A DNA stretch of 64,000 nucleotides. Source: JAPORK01 sp026710285 (GTDB lineage: Bacteria; Pseudomonadota; Gammaproteobacteria; Pseudomonadales; Endozoicomonadaceae). The stretch is from positions 930,001-994,000 of the forward strand of contig OZ241746.1 of assembly GCA_965201045.1 (NCBI GenBank), in the 5' to 3' direction. The position numbers and the translations under genes are program-made. The notes under the pieces were generated by a model, which searched no databases, was not told the DNA's origin, and was given only the letters and a program-made list of their open reading frames with translations. Shown in pieces: positions 26,230 through 34,470 of the stretch. Numbering within the stretch: position 1 is the stretch's first letter; the number at the start of each line of letters is the position of its first letter.

Positions 26230-26548
26230 ATATTTCACATATGGATTTTTATATGTAAGAAAAGGACATCAAATCTTACATATGGATTTTTATATGTAAG
26301 AAAAGGACATTAAATCTTACATATGGATTTTTATATGTAAGAAAAGGACATTAAATCTTACATATGGATTTTTATATGTAAGAAAAGGACATCAAATCTT
26401 ACATATGGCTTTTTATATGTAAGAAAAAGGTAGCAAATCTTACATATGGCTTTTTATATGTAAGAAAAAGGCATCAAATCTTACATATGGATTTTTATAT
26501 GTAAGAAAAAGGTAGCAAATCTTACATATGGATTTTTATCCACAAGAA
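26230..26548. repeat. Eight 41-bp tandem units with internal palindrome
   Basis: The ACATATGG landmark recurs at 26237, 26278, 26319, 26360, 26401, 26442, 26483 and 26524, exactly 41 bp apart. Each unit carries CTTACATAT, an 8-base GGATTTTT (or GGCTTTTT) loop, and ATATGTAAG, that is a 9-bp inverted repeat, then AAAAGGACATCAAAT or a variant. The first unit is altered on the left. The last unit's right arm reads TTATCCACAAG instead of TTATATGTAAG. No spacers differ between units, so it is not a CRISPR array. The array ends about 90 bp before hsdR and looks like a multi-site operator or a set of RNA hairpins in its leader. Confidence 0.9.
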
Positions 26549-26635
26549 AAAAGTGTACAATGCTGCATAAGCCTGTTGAGTAAAAAGCATGTTCCTGCAC
26601 TGATTCAGCATACCTCCGTTTAAAAGGAATTTTTC

Positions 26636-29600
26636 ATGACCAGAAAACACACTGAAGCCCGACTTGAAGATGCCATTGAAGACTGTTTATTACAGCATAA
26701 TTATGCACAGGGACAGTCAAAAGATTTTGATGTGGAAGCAGCCCTTGAACCTGTTCGGGTTATTGCGTTCATCAAAGCAACACAAGAGGAAATGTGGCAA
26801 AAACTGCATGCGACTCATGGTGAAAAGACAGAAGCACTGTTAATTGATTGTCTGGTCAAAGAACTGGATACCAAAGGTATGCTTAAAGTGCTGCGGCACG
26901 GCTTTAAGATGCGTGGCAAAAAATTCAGGGTTGCAAATTTTGCACCTGCTAACAATAAAAATCCGCAAAGCCGAATCATGTATGCAAAAAATTGCCTTAG
27001 TGTCACACGACAACTTTACTATAGTGGGCAGAACAAAAAATCACTGGATATGGTTTTGTTTCTCAATGGTTTGCCTGTTGTAACGCTGGAGCTGAAAAAT
27101 CCCTTATCCGGGCAGACCGTTGAAGATGCTAAAAGACAATACAAGGAAGACCGAAATCATCGGGAGCGGTTGTTTGAATTTAAAAAGCGTACCCTGGTAC
27201 ATTTTGCTGTAGATCAGGACCTGGTATTTATGACCACAAAATTATGTGGTAAAAGAACCACCTTTCTGCCCTTTAATCGTGGATCTAATCCTAATAGCAG
27301 TGAGTGTGGAGCAGGAAATCCACTGGCTGCTGACGGAGGCTATAAAACCACTTATCTGTGGCGTGAAGTACTGGCACCAGACAGCTTGATGGATATTCTG
27401 GGTCGCTTTATGCATCTGCAAACAAAAACCAGGCACATCCGGCAAGAGAAAGAACGAAAAAAAATTAACAAAGAAACCATGATTTTTCCACGCTATCATC
27501 AGTTAGATGTGGTGCGGAGCCTAATAAAACACTCACGGGAAAAAGGCAGTGGACACAATTATTTAATACAGCATTCAGCAGGGTCAGGCAAATCAAATTC
27601 CATTGCCTGGCTTGCACATCGTCTGAGCAATTTGCATGATGCACAGGATAATAAAATATTTAATTCCGTTATAGTGGTTACTGATCGTCGTGTACTGGAT
27701 CAGCAATTACAAAATACTATTTGTCAATTTGAGCATAAGTGTGGAGTCGTTCAGAAAATTGATGAAGATACCCGACAGTTGGTAAAAGCCTTAGCCAATG
27801 GAACACACATTATTATTACCACATTACAAAAATTCCCTTTTGTAACAGAAACAATAGATAAATTAAATAAAGAGTCTGGTAATGACAATGCAATAGTTTT
27901 GACAACCCAGGGAAAACGCTTTGCCGTTATCGTAGATGAGGCACATAGTTCTCAATCGGGTGAAAGTGCCATGCAGTTAAAGGGCGTATTAAATAAAGAG
28001 GGAATTCGCAAGGCCGCTATTGCTCATGTTACAGATAATGTTTCTGATAATGATCATTCAGACGAAGAAGATCCGGATTGTATGGAATTAATAGCAGAAG
28101 AAATGATAAAGCGGGGGAAACAACCCAATATCAGTTTTTTTGCTTTTACTGCTACGCCAAAATACAAGACATTACAAATCTTTGATGAACCGGGGTGTGA
28201 TGGAAAGGCGCCGTTTCATCAATATACCATGCGTCAGGCTATTGAAGAGAAGTTTATTCTTGATGTATTGAAGAATTATACAACCTATAAAACCTATTTT
28301 CGTTTAGCTCAGTCCGCTAAAGACGATTCACATGTTGAGCATAAAAAAGCTGCACTGGCCTTAGCCCGGTTTGTAGAATTACACCCACATAACCTGGCAC
28401 AAAAAACTGAAGTAATGGTTCAGCACTTTCATACCCATGTAAAACATAAAATCGGAGGACGAGCTAAAGCCATGGTGGTTACCGGCTCCCGTTTGCATGC
28501 AGTTCGATACAAACAGGCGTTTGATAAATATCTTAATGAGCATAGCTACAAAGATATCAAATCTTTGGTTGCGTTCTCAGGCAGTGTTGAAGATCCTGAT
28601 GTGCCAGGAACGAACTGGACAGAGGTGATGATGAATAATGGCATTAAAGAAAGTGAATTACCGGAAAAATTTGATAGTTGTGAATACCAAATTTTACTGG
28701 TAGCAGAAAAATACCAAACAGGATTTGATCAGCCACAACTGCACACAATGTATGTAGACAAAAAATTATCCGGCATTAAGGCCGTCCAAACTTTATCACG
28801 GCTTAATCGAACCTGTGCCGGAAAAGAAGATACCTTTATTCTGGACTTCAGAAATGAATCAGAAGACATTTTCAGTGCTTTCAAACCCTTTTATGATCAA
28901 ACGCCAGCAGAAGAGCTAACAGATGCACAAAATCTGTACCGATTACAGCATCAGTTAGACGAATCAGGAATTATATTTGTAGAAGAAATTCAGGCATTTT
29001 GTAATGTTTATTTTAAACCGCACAGAAGAGAAACGAAGCTCGACCATGCCGAAATGAATGGTATTCTTGATAAAGCAGTTGAACGCTATAATCAGTTACC
29101 GGAAGATGAGCAAGATGACTTTAAGGGGCTTTGTGTAAATTTTAAAAACATGTACAGTTTTTTATCTCAGGTCATTCCTTATCAGGATTCAGATTTAGAA
29201 CAACTGTATACTTATCTGCGCTTTCTGCTAACTAAACTGCCACGCAGAGCTTCAAGTACAGCTTATCAGTTGGAAGATGAAGTTGAGCTGGAATATTACC
29301 GGTTACAAAAAATTAGTGAAGGCAGTATCGATCTGAAAGAGGGTGAAGCAGATGCACTTAAAGGACCCTCTGATGTCGGTACCGGTCGCTATCATGATAA
29401 GCAGATCCAGCTATCTGAACTCATTGATATTCTCAATAAAAAATTTGGAACCAGTTTTACTCAGGCAGATCAGTTATTTTTTGATCAAATTCAGGAAGAA
29501 GCTATCGGTAATAATGAGTTACAACAGGCAGCACGTGTAAACTCTATTGATGATTTTAAATGCGTGTTTGATAAAACCTTTGATAATTTAGTGATTGGCA

Positions 29601-29722
29601 GAATGGAAGACAATGAGGAGATTTTTAACAGATTAATGAGTGATGATGAATTTAAAAAACAGGCTTCGGAGTATCTACTCCGCAAAACTTATAAAACTAT
29701 AAATGAAGAAGAAAATGATTAA
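26636..29722 (+). CDS. hsdR: Type I restriction endonuclease subunit HsdR
   Basis: The motor and nuclease of the type I complex, 1028 residues. Near residues 140-155 the PD-(D/E)xK nuclease motif appears as SLDMVLFLNG..VTLELKNP. The helicase follows: Walker A HSAGSGKSNSIAWLA near 315, DEAH in VIVDEAHSSQSGE near 435, FFAFTATPK (motif III), and late motifs in KYQTGFDQPQLHTMYVDK and VQTLSRLNRT. The C-terminus is the helical HsdM-binding part. AAGGAA precedes the ATG. It is separated from fic by the 41-bp array, so it probably has its own promoter and control. Confidence 0.96.
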   Translation: MTRKHTEARLEDAIEDCLLQHNYAQGQSKDFDVEAALEPVRVIAFIKATQEEMWQKLHATHGEKTEALLIDCLVKELDTKGMLKVLRHGFKMRGKKFRVANFAPANNKNPQSRIMYAKNCLSVTRQLYYSGQNKKSLDMVLFLNGLPVVTLELKNPLSGQTVEDAKRQYKEDRNHRERLFEFKKRTLVHFAVDQDLVFMTTKLCGKRTTFLPFNRGSNPNSSECGAGNPLAADGGYKTTYLWREVLAPDSLMDILGRFMHLQTKTRHIRQEKERKKINKETMIFPRYHQLDVVRSLIKHSREKGSGHNYLIQHSAGSGKSNSIAWLAHRLSNLHDAQDNKIFNSVIVVTDRRVLDQQLQNTICQFEHKCGVVQKIDEDTRQLVKALANGTHIIITTLQKFPFVTETIDKLNKESGNDNAIVLTTQGKRFAVIVDEAHSSQSGESAMQLKGVLNKEGIRKAAIAHVTDNVSDNDHSDEEDPDCMELIAEEMIKRGKQPNISFFAFTATPKYKTLQIFDEPGCDGKAPFHQYTMRQAIEEKFILDVLKNYTTYKTYFRLAQSAKDDSHVEHKKAALALARFVELHPHNLAQKTEVMVQHFHTHVKHKIGGRAKAMVVTGSRLHAVRYKQAFDKYLNEHSYKDIKSLVAFSGSVEDPDVPGTNWTEVMMNNGIKESELPEKFDSCEYQILLVAEKYQTGFDQPQLHTMYVDKKLSGIKAVQTLSRLNRTCAGKEDTFILDFRNESEDIFSAFKPFYDQTPAEELTDAQNLYRLQHQLDESGIIFVEEIQAFCNVYFKPHRRETKLDHAEMNGILDKAVERYNQLPEDEQDDFKGLCVNFKNMYSFLSQVIPYQDSDLEQLYTYLRFLLTKLPRRASSTAYQLEDEVELEYYRLQKISEGSIDLKEGEADALKGPSDVGTGRYHDKQIQLSELIDILNKKFGTSFTQADQLFFDQIQEEAIGNNELQQAARVNSIDDFKCVFDKTFDNLVIGRMEDNEEIFNRLMSDDEFKKQASEYLLRKTYKTINEEEND

Positions 29723-29776
29723 ATAAAGAAAGATGTTAGACAGTAAATTTATACATAATGTCGTATTTTATTCAGT

Positions 29777-29996
29777 AGTGTCCATTTTGTTGTGTCTGTT
29801 GAGAATGAAAAGTATCTGTCATGATCATAGGATAAGTTGCTTTTAAAGAATACTGCCAGGACTTACGATAAGGCTCAAAAGCTTTGGCTAAACCAGAAAG
29901 TTTAGCCGCACTCGTCCTGTCTATAAAATGTTACGAAAAATTTCTCTCACTCCACGTTATCATTAGTGGTAGCGTCCATTTTATTGTATCTCTTGG
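29777..29996. other. Structured intergenic segment bounded by 25-bp direct repeats
   Basis: AGTGTCCATTTTGTTGTGTC (29777) and AGCGTCCATTTTATTGTATC (29971) bound a segment holding a nested stem-loop: outer CAGGAC / GTCCTG (29857-29862, 29914-29919) and inner GGCTAAAC / GTTTAGCC (29886-29907). A third related sequence (AGTATTGTCC..TTTATTGTATC) is at 31264. Possibly a small element remnant or a structured RNA; no gene seen in 29723-30012. Confidence 0.35.
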
Positions 29997-30012
29997 CGAA
30001 TGATTTGAGGCA

Positions 30013-31257
30013 TTAAAGGTGTAAACTGTCTAAGGTTCTCCCACCTGCCAATAATTGATAGGGTAGCACTTTAATCGTAAATTTAATTTTTTTAACTAAG
30101 GAATCAATTATTGATAGGTTTCTCTGCATACGTATTTTCTTTTTTTCAAGAATACGGGTATTGGTTGGTAACCTCTCCAGAAAATCTTTTATTTTGCGTG
30201 TACCAGCAAATACTTTTTTATATTTATGCTTAAACACTCTTATGGTTTCCATTAGCTCCATTTCTTTAATATATTTATCGTCAAGAGTTTCCTTATCCAG
30301 ACTTGTTATTGCAGCATCGTGCATCTTTTCATAAAAACTATTTACGTCTTTTTTTAGTAAGCGATAAACTTTATTATACTTTTTTGTTAATTTTCCTGTA
30401 TCGTAAACACTTCCCAGATAAGTAAAAATTTCATTTAATTTAATATTTAAAACATCGTGATCAGGGTTTTCTGATGCATCTTCTTTTAGTTGAAACTTTG
30501 CAAATGTTTTTTCTATTCTCTCTTTATTAATTTCATCAATTTTTTCACAAAAACCTGTACATGTTTGCTGTGATTCTGCAATAAAGATATCAATAGTATT
30601 AATTGTTTTTTCTATATAGAATTCTTCAAGCAATTCCCAAGTAGCGTCTAAAAAGTCAGGTTCCTCAGAATAAACGGTCTTAAACAAAGAATTTATTTCA
30701 CTTTTTAACTTATTAAACATATGGTTTAGCGTATAATGAGCTGATGCAATTACTCTTTTAGTTTCCTGGCATATTGAGTCAGTCGTTGCTTTTGTGTGAT
30801 TTTTTGTTTTCTCAAGATCATTTTTCTCCAATAATGTTTCTTGTTTTATGATTTCATAAGCTTTATCAAACATTGGCTCTGGAATACCATGATGTAATAC
30901 CTGTTCAATAGCGCGCTCATTTTTCCTTTTATTTGTGCTAGTTGATAAATGTTCCTGCTCATTGAGGTGATTATTTGTCGACCATTCTTCTAGTTGCTTC
31001 TCAGACGGTGAGAGGGATGAATATAGGTCGAGAGGACCTATACCATTAGTCAATGAAATCTTTTGTTTAAGGTCTGAATTAAAAGGTATAAGAGTTGTAG
31101 GAGGAATAGGGGTTGTTGAGTGATAATTTATCAATGGTCCTGCATAAATTTTATAGAATGCAAATAACAGATAAGTACAGAAGAAAAAATTTACTTTAAA
31201 TATGAAAGTTAAAATTTTATTTTTGAAAAAAAATATTTCTTTATTGTGTGTCGTCAT
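30013..31257 (-). CDS. Uncharacterised membrane-anchored or secreted helical protein
   Basis: 414 residues, family not recognised. A hydrophobic segment near residues 15-40 (FIFKVNFFFCTYLLFAFYKI) is either a signal peptide or a membrane anchor. A Pro/Thr-rich linker follows (YHSTTPIPPTTLIPF), then a long, almost purely helical, Lys/Glu-rich region to the end, with likely coiled coils around residues 130-180 and 300-390. Such anchored helical proteins are common among accessory, possibly exported, genes of host-associated bacteria; function cannot be inferred. AT content is higher than in the housekeeping genes. Related short repeats lie upstream (31264) and downstream (29971). Confidence 0.55.
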   Translation of the reverse strand: MTTHNKEIFFFKNKILTFIFKVNFFFCTYLLFAFYKIYAGPLINYHSTTPIPPTTLIPFNSDLKQKISLTNGIGPLDLYSSLSPSEKQLEEWSTNNHLNEQEHLSTSTNKRKNERAIEQVLHHGIPEPMFDKAYEIIKQETLLEKNDLEKTKNHTKATTDSICQETKRVIASAHYTLNHMFNKLKSEINSLFKTVYSEEPDFLDATWELLEEFYIEKTINTIDIFIAESQQTCTGFCEKIDEINKERIEKTFAKFQLKEDASENPDHDVLNIKLNEIFTYLGSVYDTGKLTKKYNKVYRLLKKDVNSFYEKMHDAAITSLDKETLDDKYIKEMELMETIRVFKHKYKKVFAGTRKIKDFLERLPTNTRILEKKKIRMQRNLSIIDSLVKKIKFTIKVLPYQLLAGGRTLDSLHL

Positions 31258-31359
31258 AAGACTAGTATTGTCCTTTTTTATTGTATCTATTTAATCTAAA
31301 GATAACGGGTTTACTTTCACAGAGACTACTATTATTAAAGAGCTACCTGTAAAGGAAAC

Positions 31360-31641
31360 TCAGCGTTTATTCATGAGTGTTTGCATGACGTAGTCAACCT
31401 TTTGATTACAGTACAAGTCTCGTAATAGCAATTGAATTTTAGTAAGACAGTAACGTATATAAAAATTCATTGCAAGCTGTTTCTTAAAATAATGATTGCT
31501 AAATTTTTTATATTTTTCCCACAAAGCATTACATAAATTATGAGCCTCAATTCTCTGGCGATTCCCATCACGAATCAATCGGTATGCAGGATGTATATTA
31601 TTTTTATTTGTAATATCTTTATCTTCTAAAAAAATTGTCAT
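31360..31641 (-). CDS. Small hypothetical protein (93 aa)
   Basis: 93 residues with no recognised family; basic, with four Cys and aromatic-rich helices (ALWEKYKKFSNHYFKKQLAM, FYIRYCLTKIQLLL). No signal peptide. It lies 102 bp upstream of the larger accessory protein on the same strand, so the two may be co-transcribed. It could be a fragment of a longer gene. It abuts a repeat-rich segment on its 5' side. Confidence 0.35.
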   Translation of the reverse strand: MTIFLEDKDITNKNNIHPAYRLIRDGNRQRIEAHNLCNALWEKYKKFSNHYFKKQLAMNFYIRYCLTKIQLLLRDLYCNQKVDYVMQTLMNKR

Positions 31642-31671
31642 TGAATTCTCAAAAAGTTATTTATTGTCTTT

Positions 31672-31807
31672 CAATACTTCAGATAGTTTTTAAAAACCTA
31701 CTATGAGGTAAACTGTAAACCATTGATTTTTAAAGATATTTCTTAAAACAAGATAAAAAATAAATCCTTTTAAAATCAACAACTTACAAAAACTATCCGA
31801 AGTATTG
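31672..31807 (+). repeat. 136-bp MITE-like element, left copy
   Basis: Bounded by CAATACTTCAGATAGTTTTT on the left and the complementary AAAAACTATCCGAAGTATTG on the right: 20-bp terminal inverted repeats with one mismatch. The inside includes ACAAGATAAAAAATAAATCC. A second copy in the opposite orientation lies at 32076-32211. No coding capacity. Confidence 0.75.
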
Positions 31808-31903
31808 GTCCTTAATACTTTGGATGATTTTTAAAAACAACTCAAAATAAAAATACTCTGGCTATTAAGCTGTAATAATTTTTATCATTAATGATGCTAT
31901 CAA

Positions 31904-32049
31904 AATTCCTGATGAGGATCCAGATACGGATTAATGTAATTAAGATCAACAATCAGTCCTAAAGAGATTTACCTGTCCTCAACATGATACAGAAAACCGC
32001 TACCTGTAGTTCCCGTTTCAGATAATTGATGTGGTCAACCAAATGTATA
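31904..32049 (-). pseudogene. Duplicated fragment of the ETF-ubiquinone oxidoreductase gene
   Basis: This stretch repeats 19955-20094 of the intact ETF-QO gene, in the same orientation, with about 15 mismatches in 140 positions by eye and a 6-7 nt insertion near 32030. The shared part encodes the region around GTMGGGFLYHVEDRQVSLGL. It has no start or stop context of its own and cannot make a useful protein. It lies between two inverted copies of a 136-bp element. Confidence 0.85.
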
Positions 32050-32075
32050 GGTGCTTGTACGCAAGTTTAAGGTAT

Positions 32076-32211
32076 CAACACTTCGGACAGTTTTTGTAAG
32101 TCGTTGATTTCAAAAGGATTTATTTTTTATCTTGTTATAAAAAATATCTTTGAAAATCAATAGCTTACAGTTTAACCCATCATAGATTTTTAAAAACAAT
32201 CCGAAGTATTG
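32076..32211 (-). repeat. 136-bp MITE-like element, right copy (inverted)
   Basis: The reverse complement of this stretch matches 31672-31807 over its whole length with scattered mismatches (for example GGATTTATTTTTTATCTTGT against ACAAGATAAAAAATAAATCC). Its ends are AACACTTCGGACAGTTTTT and AAAAACAATCCGAAGTATTG. With the left copy it forms a 540-bp unit that encloses the ETF-QO fragment. Confidence 0.75.
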
Positions 32212-32295
32212 AGGTATTAGCTGAAAATAGTTTGTCTTTGGAGGAGTTTGTGGTACTACACATGGCATAAATGGCTTCAGGATGTATAGGAAGCT

Positions 32296-32544
32296 GTGAT
32301 TTGCGGTAATGCAGAATGTATAAAACTTTTACCTAATGATTCACGCATTGATGTTAATGTAAAAAATGAATTTTATCTTGCGGCTCTGATAAATGCACTG
32401 CACCACGTTAATTCTGTAAAGGTATTGAAAGCTTTACTGAAAAATAAAGAGACAGATACTAAGTTAATAGATGATGACAACACAGCATTAATGAATGAAA
32501 TGGAACTGCAACGGTTAGACTGCATATTGCTCCTGATCAGATAA
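32296..32544 (+). pseudogene. Ankyrin-repeat protein fragment
   Basis: About 82 residues resembling two to three ankyrin repeats: GNAECIKLLPNDSRIDVNVK, SVKVLKALLKNKETDTKL and DDNTALMNEMELQRLDCILL follow the ankyrin spacing of small residue, helix, LL, and turn. There is no plausible start codon with a ribosome site, and the frame upstream is closed, so it is best read as the broken end of a larger ankyrin protein. Ankyrin proteins in host-associated bacteria often act in the host cell. The following 388 bp to 32932 holds only short, unconvincing frames. Confidence 0.5.
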
Positions 32545-32932
32545 CACTGATATGCAGGCTCTTATTGACAGATAAAACAAACCACTTGAAGAAGCTCTAA
32601 AACCAGGAGACAAAAGTTTTAGAATAAAATAAAATTTTGTTTTATTGCTGGGTCTTGTTAAAATGGGAGTTTGTGACATTTCGGGTAATAAAAATGCAAA
32701 AAATGACGCTAAACAAAAAATAAGGTTTCAGAGTAAAAAACGGCAAGCCTGATGCATCGTTTTCTGTAGCAGATATTAAGCAATCCTCTGTTTTAGAATG
32801 CTTTTCAGAGTAAAAAGGTATACTCAAAGATTGGGTTTAAACTGTTTCAAGAAAGATACGCTTGGTTTTTAAAGTATTTGCACAGAGCACTTTTTCTGTC
32901 TATGTCGTTTATTTAAAAACAGCAGATAAAAA

Positions 32933-34186
32933 ATGAATAAAAAAGTAGCAATTATAGGTGCGGGAGTCTCCGGAATAATACTTGCCAGAGAACTCTTACA
33001 AAAAAACATTGATATAACTATCTTTGAAGAAACCCCTTATTATGGTGGACAATGGAATTATAATTCTGCATCTGAATGTATTGATATAAGAAAGAAGCAG
33101 TCTGTTTTATCATCAGCAATGTACGACTGCATGCGTACCAATTTCCCCATAACCATGATGCAAATGCCAGGGCTTGATTATCCGGATGGAACATCTACAT
33201 TTCCATCCCACAGGAAAGTGTTTAGTTATATAAAGTCTTATGTAGCTAAATTTGGATTAGAGCAGTACATTAAGTATAATCAGGAAGTTATCAATATTAG
33301 TAAAAAAACCTCCGGCTGGACCATTACAACAAAAGAAGATACTTTTGGTGATTTCAGTTATGTTGCCATTTGTACCGGTAAAGAACGCTTTCCATATATC
33401 CCAAAACTCACAGGAATGGAAACCTTTTCCGGAATTATCGCACATAGCAATAGTTACAGAACCGCTGATATTTTCAAAGATAAAAACGTTGTTGTATTGG
33501 GTGCATCTTATTCAGGGCAGGAAATATCTACGGACATCAGTAATACGGCAAAGAATGTTTATTTCTGCGGAAAATTTACACAACATAATTATTCCTGCCC
33601 CAAAAAAAATGTATCCTATGGAAAGTACAATAATATTAAACAATACCCGTGCATTGATTCTGTTTTAGCAACTAGCATAAAACTGAAAAATGGAGAAACC
33701 CTAAACCAGGTCGATGCCATTGTGTTGTGCACAGGGTATCATTACAGCTTTCCTTTCTTACAGGGTATTACCGCAGATATTCAAACTTCAGGTAATTATG
33801 TTGGTCCTTTGTATCTGGATATTTTCTATCCAAAAGACCCCAGCTTAATGTTTATTGGTCTGCTTAAAGGGGCATCACATTTTTATGTGGCTTCCCTGCA
33901 AGCTGCATATTGTGCAGAAGTAATTAGTAGTGAAGCGAGTCTGCCTAACTATGAAACGATGCTGTCAGCAATACACAAACACTCAAAGTCATTAAAAAAC
34001 AGTGGCTTAGGTAAAGGCCAGTTCTTTAACTACAAAAGCAGACAGTATGCATACCATCAATTGCTTTGTGATTTAGCCAATATCAAATATAATGGAGGGA
34101 TTCACCATCTGCGAACTGCTTTTGCTGCACACAAAAAACGTTATCAGGATAACTATCGTGATCAACCATTTGTACCAGATGCCTGA
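32933..34186 (+). CDS. Flavin-containing monooxygenase-like protein
   Basis: A 417-residue FAD/NAD(P)H enzyme of the flavin monooxygenase group. The FAD motif GAGVSGIILARELL is at the N-terminus, the group's FSGIIAHSNSYR (F-x-G-x-x-x-H-S/T-x-x-Y) is near residue 165, and the second Rossmann motif VVVLGASYSGQEIS follows. DAIVLCTGYHYSFPFL near 265 is the conserved C-terminal ATG/CTGY segment. Such enzymes oxygenate N or S atoms of small metabolites; the substrate is unknown. It stands alone in an accessory region, so it may have been acquired. ATG start with weak ribosome site. Confidence 0.85.
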   Translation: MNKKVAIIGAGVSGIILARELLQKNIDITIFEETPYYGGQWNYNSASECIDIRKKQSVLSSAMYDCMRTNFPITMMQMPGLDYPDGTSTFPSHRKVFSYIKSYVAKFGLEQYIKYNQEVINISKKTSGWTITTKEDTFGDFSYVAICTGKERFPYIPKLTGMETFSGIIAHSNSYRTADIFKDKNVVVLGASYSGQEISTDISNTAKNVYFCGKFTQHNYSCPKKNVSYGKYNNIKQYPCIDSVLATSIKLKNGETLNQVDAIVLCTGYHYSFPFLQGITADIQTSGNYVGPLYLDIFYPKDPSLMFIGLLKGASHFYVASLQAAYCAEVISSEASLPNYETMLSAIHKHSKSLKNSGLGKGQFFNYKSRQYAYHQLLCDLANIKYNGGIHHLRTAFAAHKKRYQDNYRDQPFVPDA

Positions 34187-34264
34187 TTATAATTTTTCAT
34201 ACTAAATTTATTTACCCCGATTAAGGTATTTAATGGTTTTTTAACAATATAAGTGATTTTATAA

Positions 34265-34470
34265 ATGAATAGCGTTACATCTAACAACACAAACCCAGCC
34301 AATAACGAAAAAACTAACAACACAGCTAGTTAACATGCTGTCAAATCTGCACAAACATATGTCAAAGATGTTACACAAACACATTTACCTGCTAACCATA
34401 AACAACTATTAGAAAACAGTCGTGAATATGCAAAATGTTCACAAAACGCTGAGGAAGTGAGTAGGCAGGT
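34265..34470 (+). pseudogene. Broken 5' extension of the protease-like gene
   Basis: An ATG at 34265 starts a 22-residue Asn/Thr-rich peptide that ends at TAA (34331-34333). The same frame then stays open and looks coding (SAQTYVKDVTQTHL, KQLLENSREYAKCSQNAEEV) up to about 34470, where the next gene's frame takes over. One nonsense change and one frameshift would explain it. The present gene probably starts at GTG 34471 or later, or is no longer made in full. Confidence 0.4.

Noticed and set aside
26230..26548. CRISPR array
   Set aside because: The 41-bp units are contiguous; there are no variable spacers and no cas genes in the window.
26230..26548. Replication origin or plasmid iterons
   Set aside because: Only one unit contains a DnaA-box-like 9-mer, there is no initiator gene or AT-unwinding region with it, and the context is an R-M operon.
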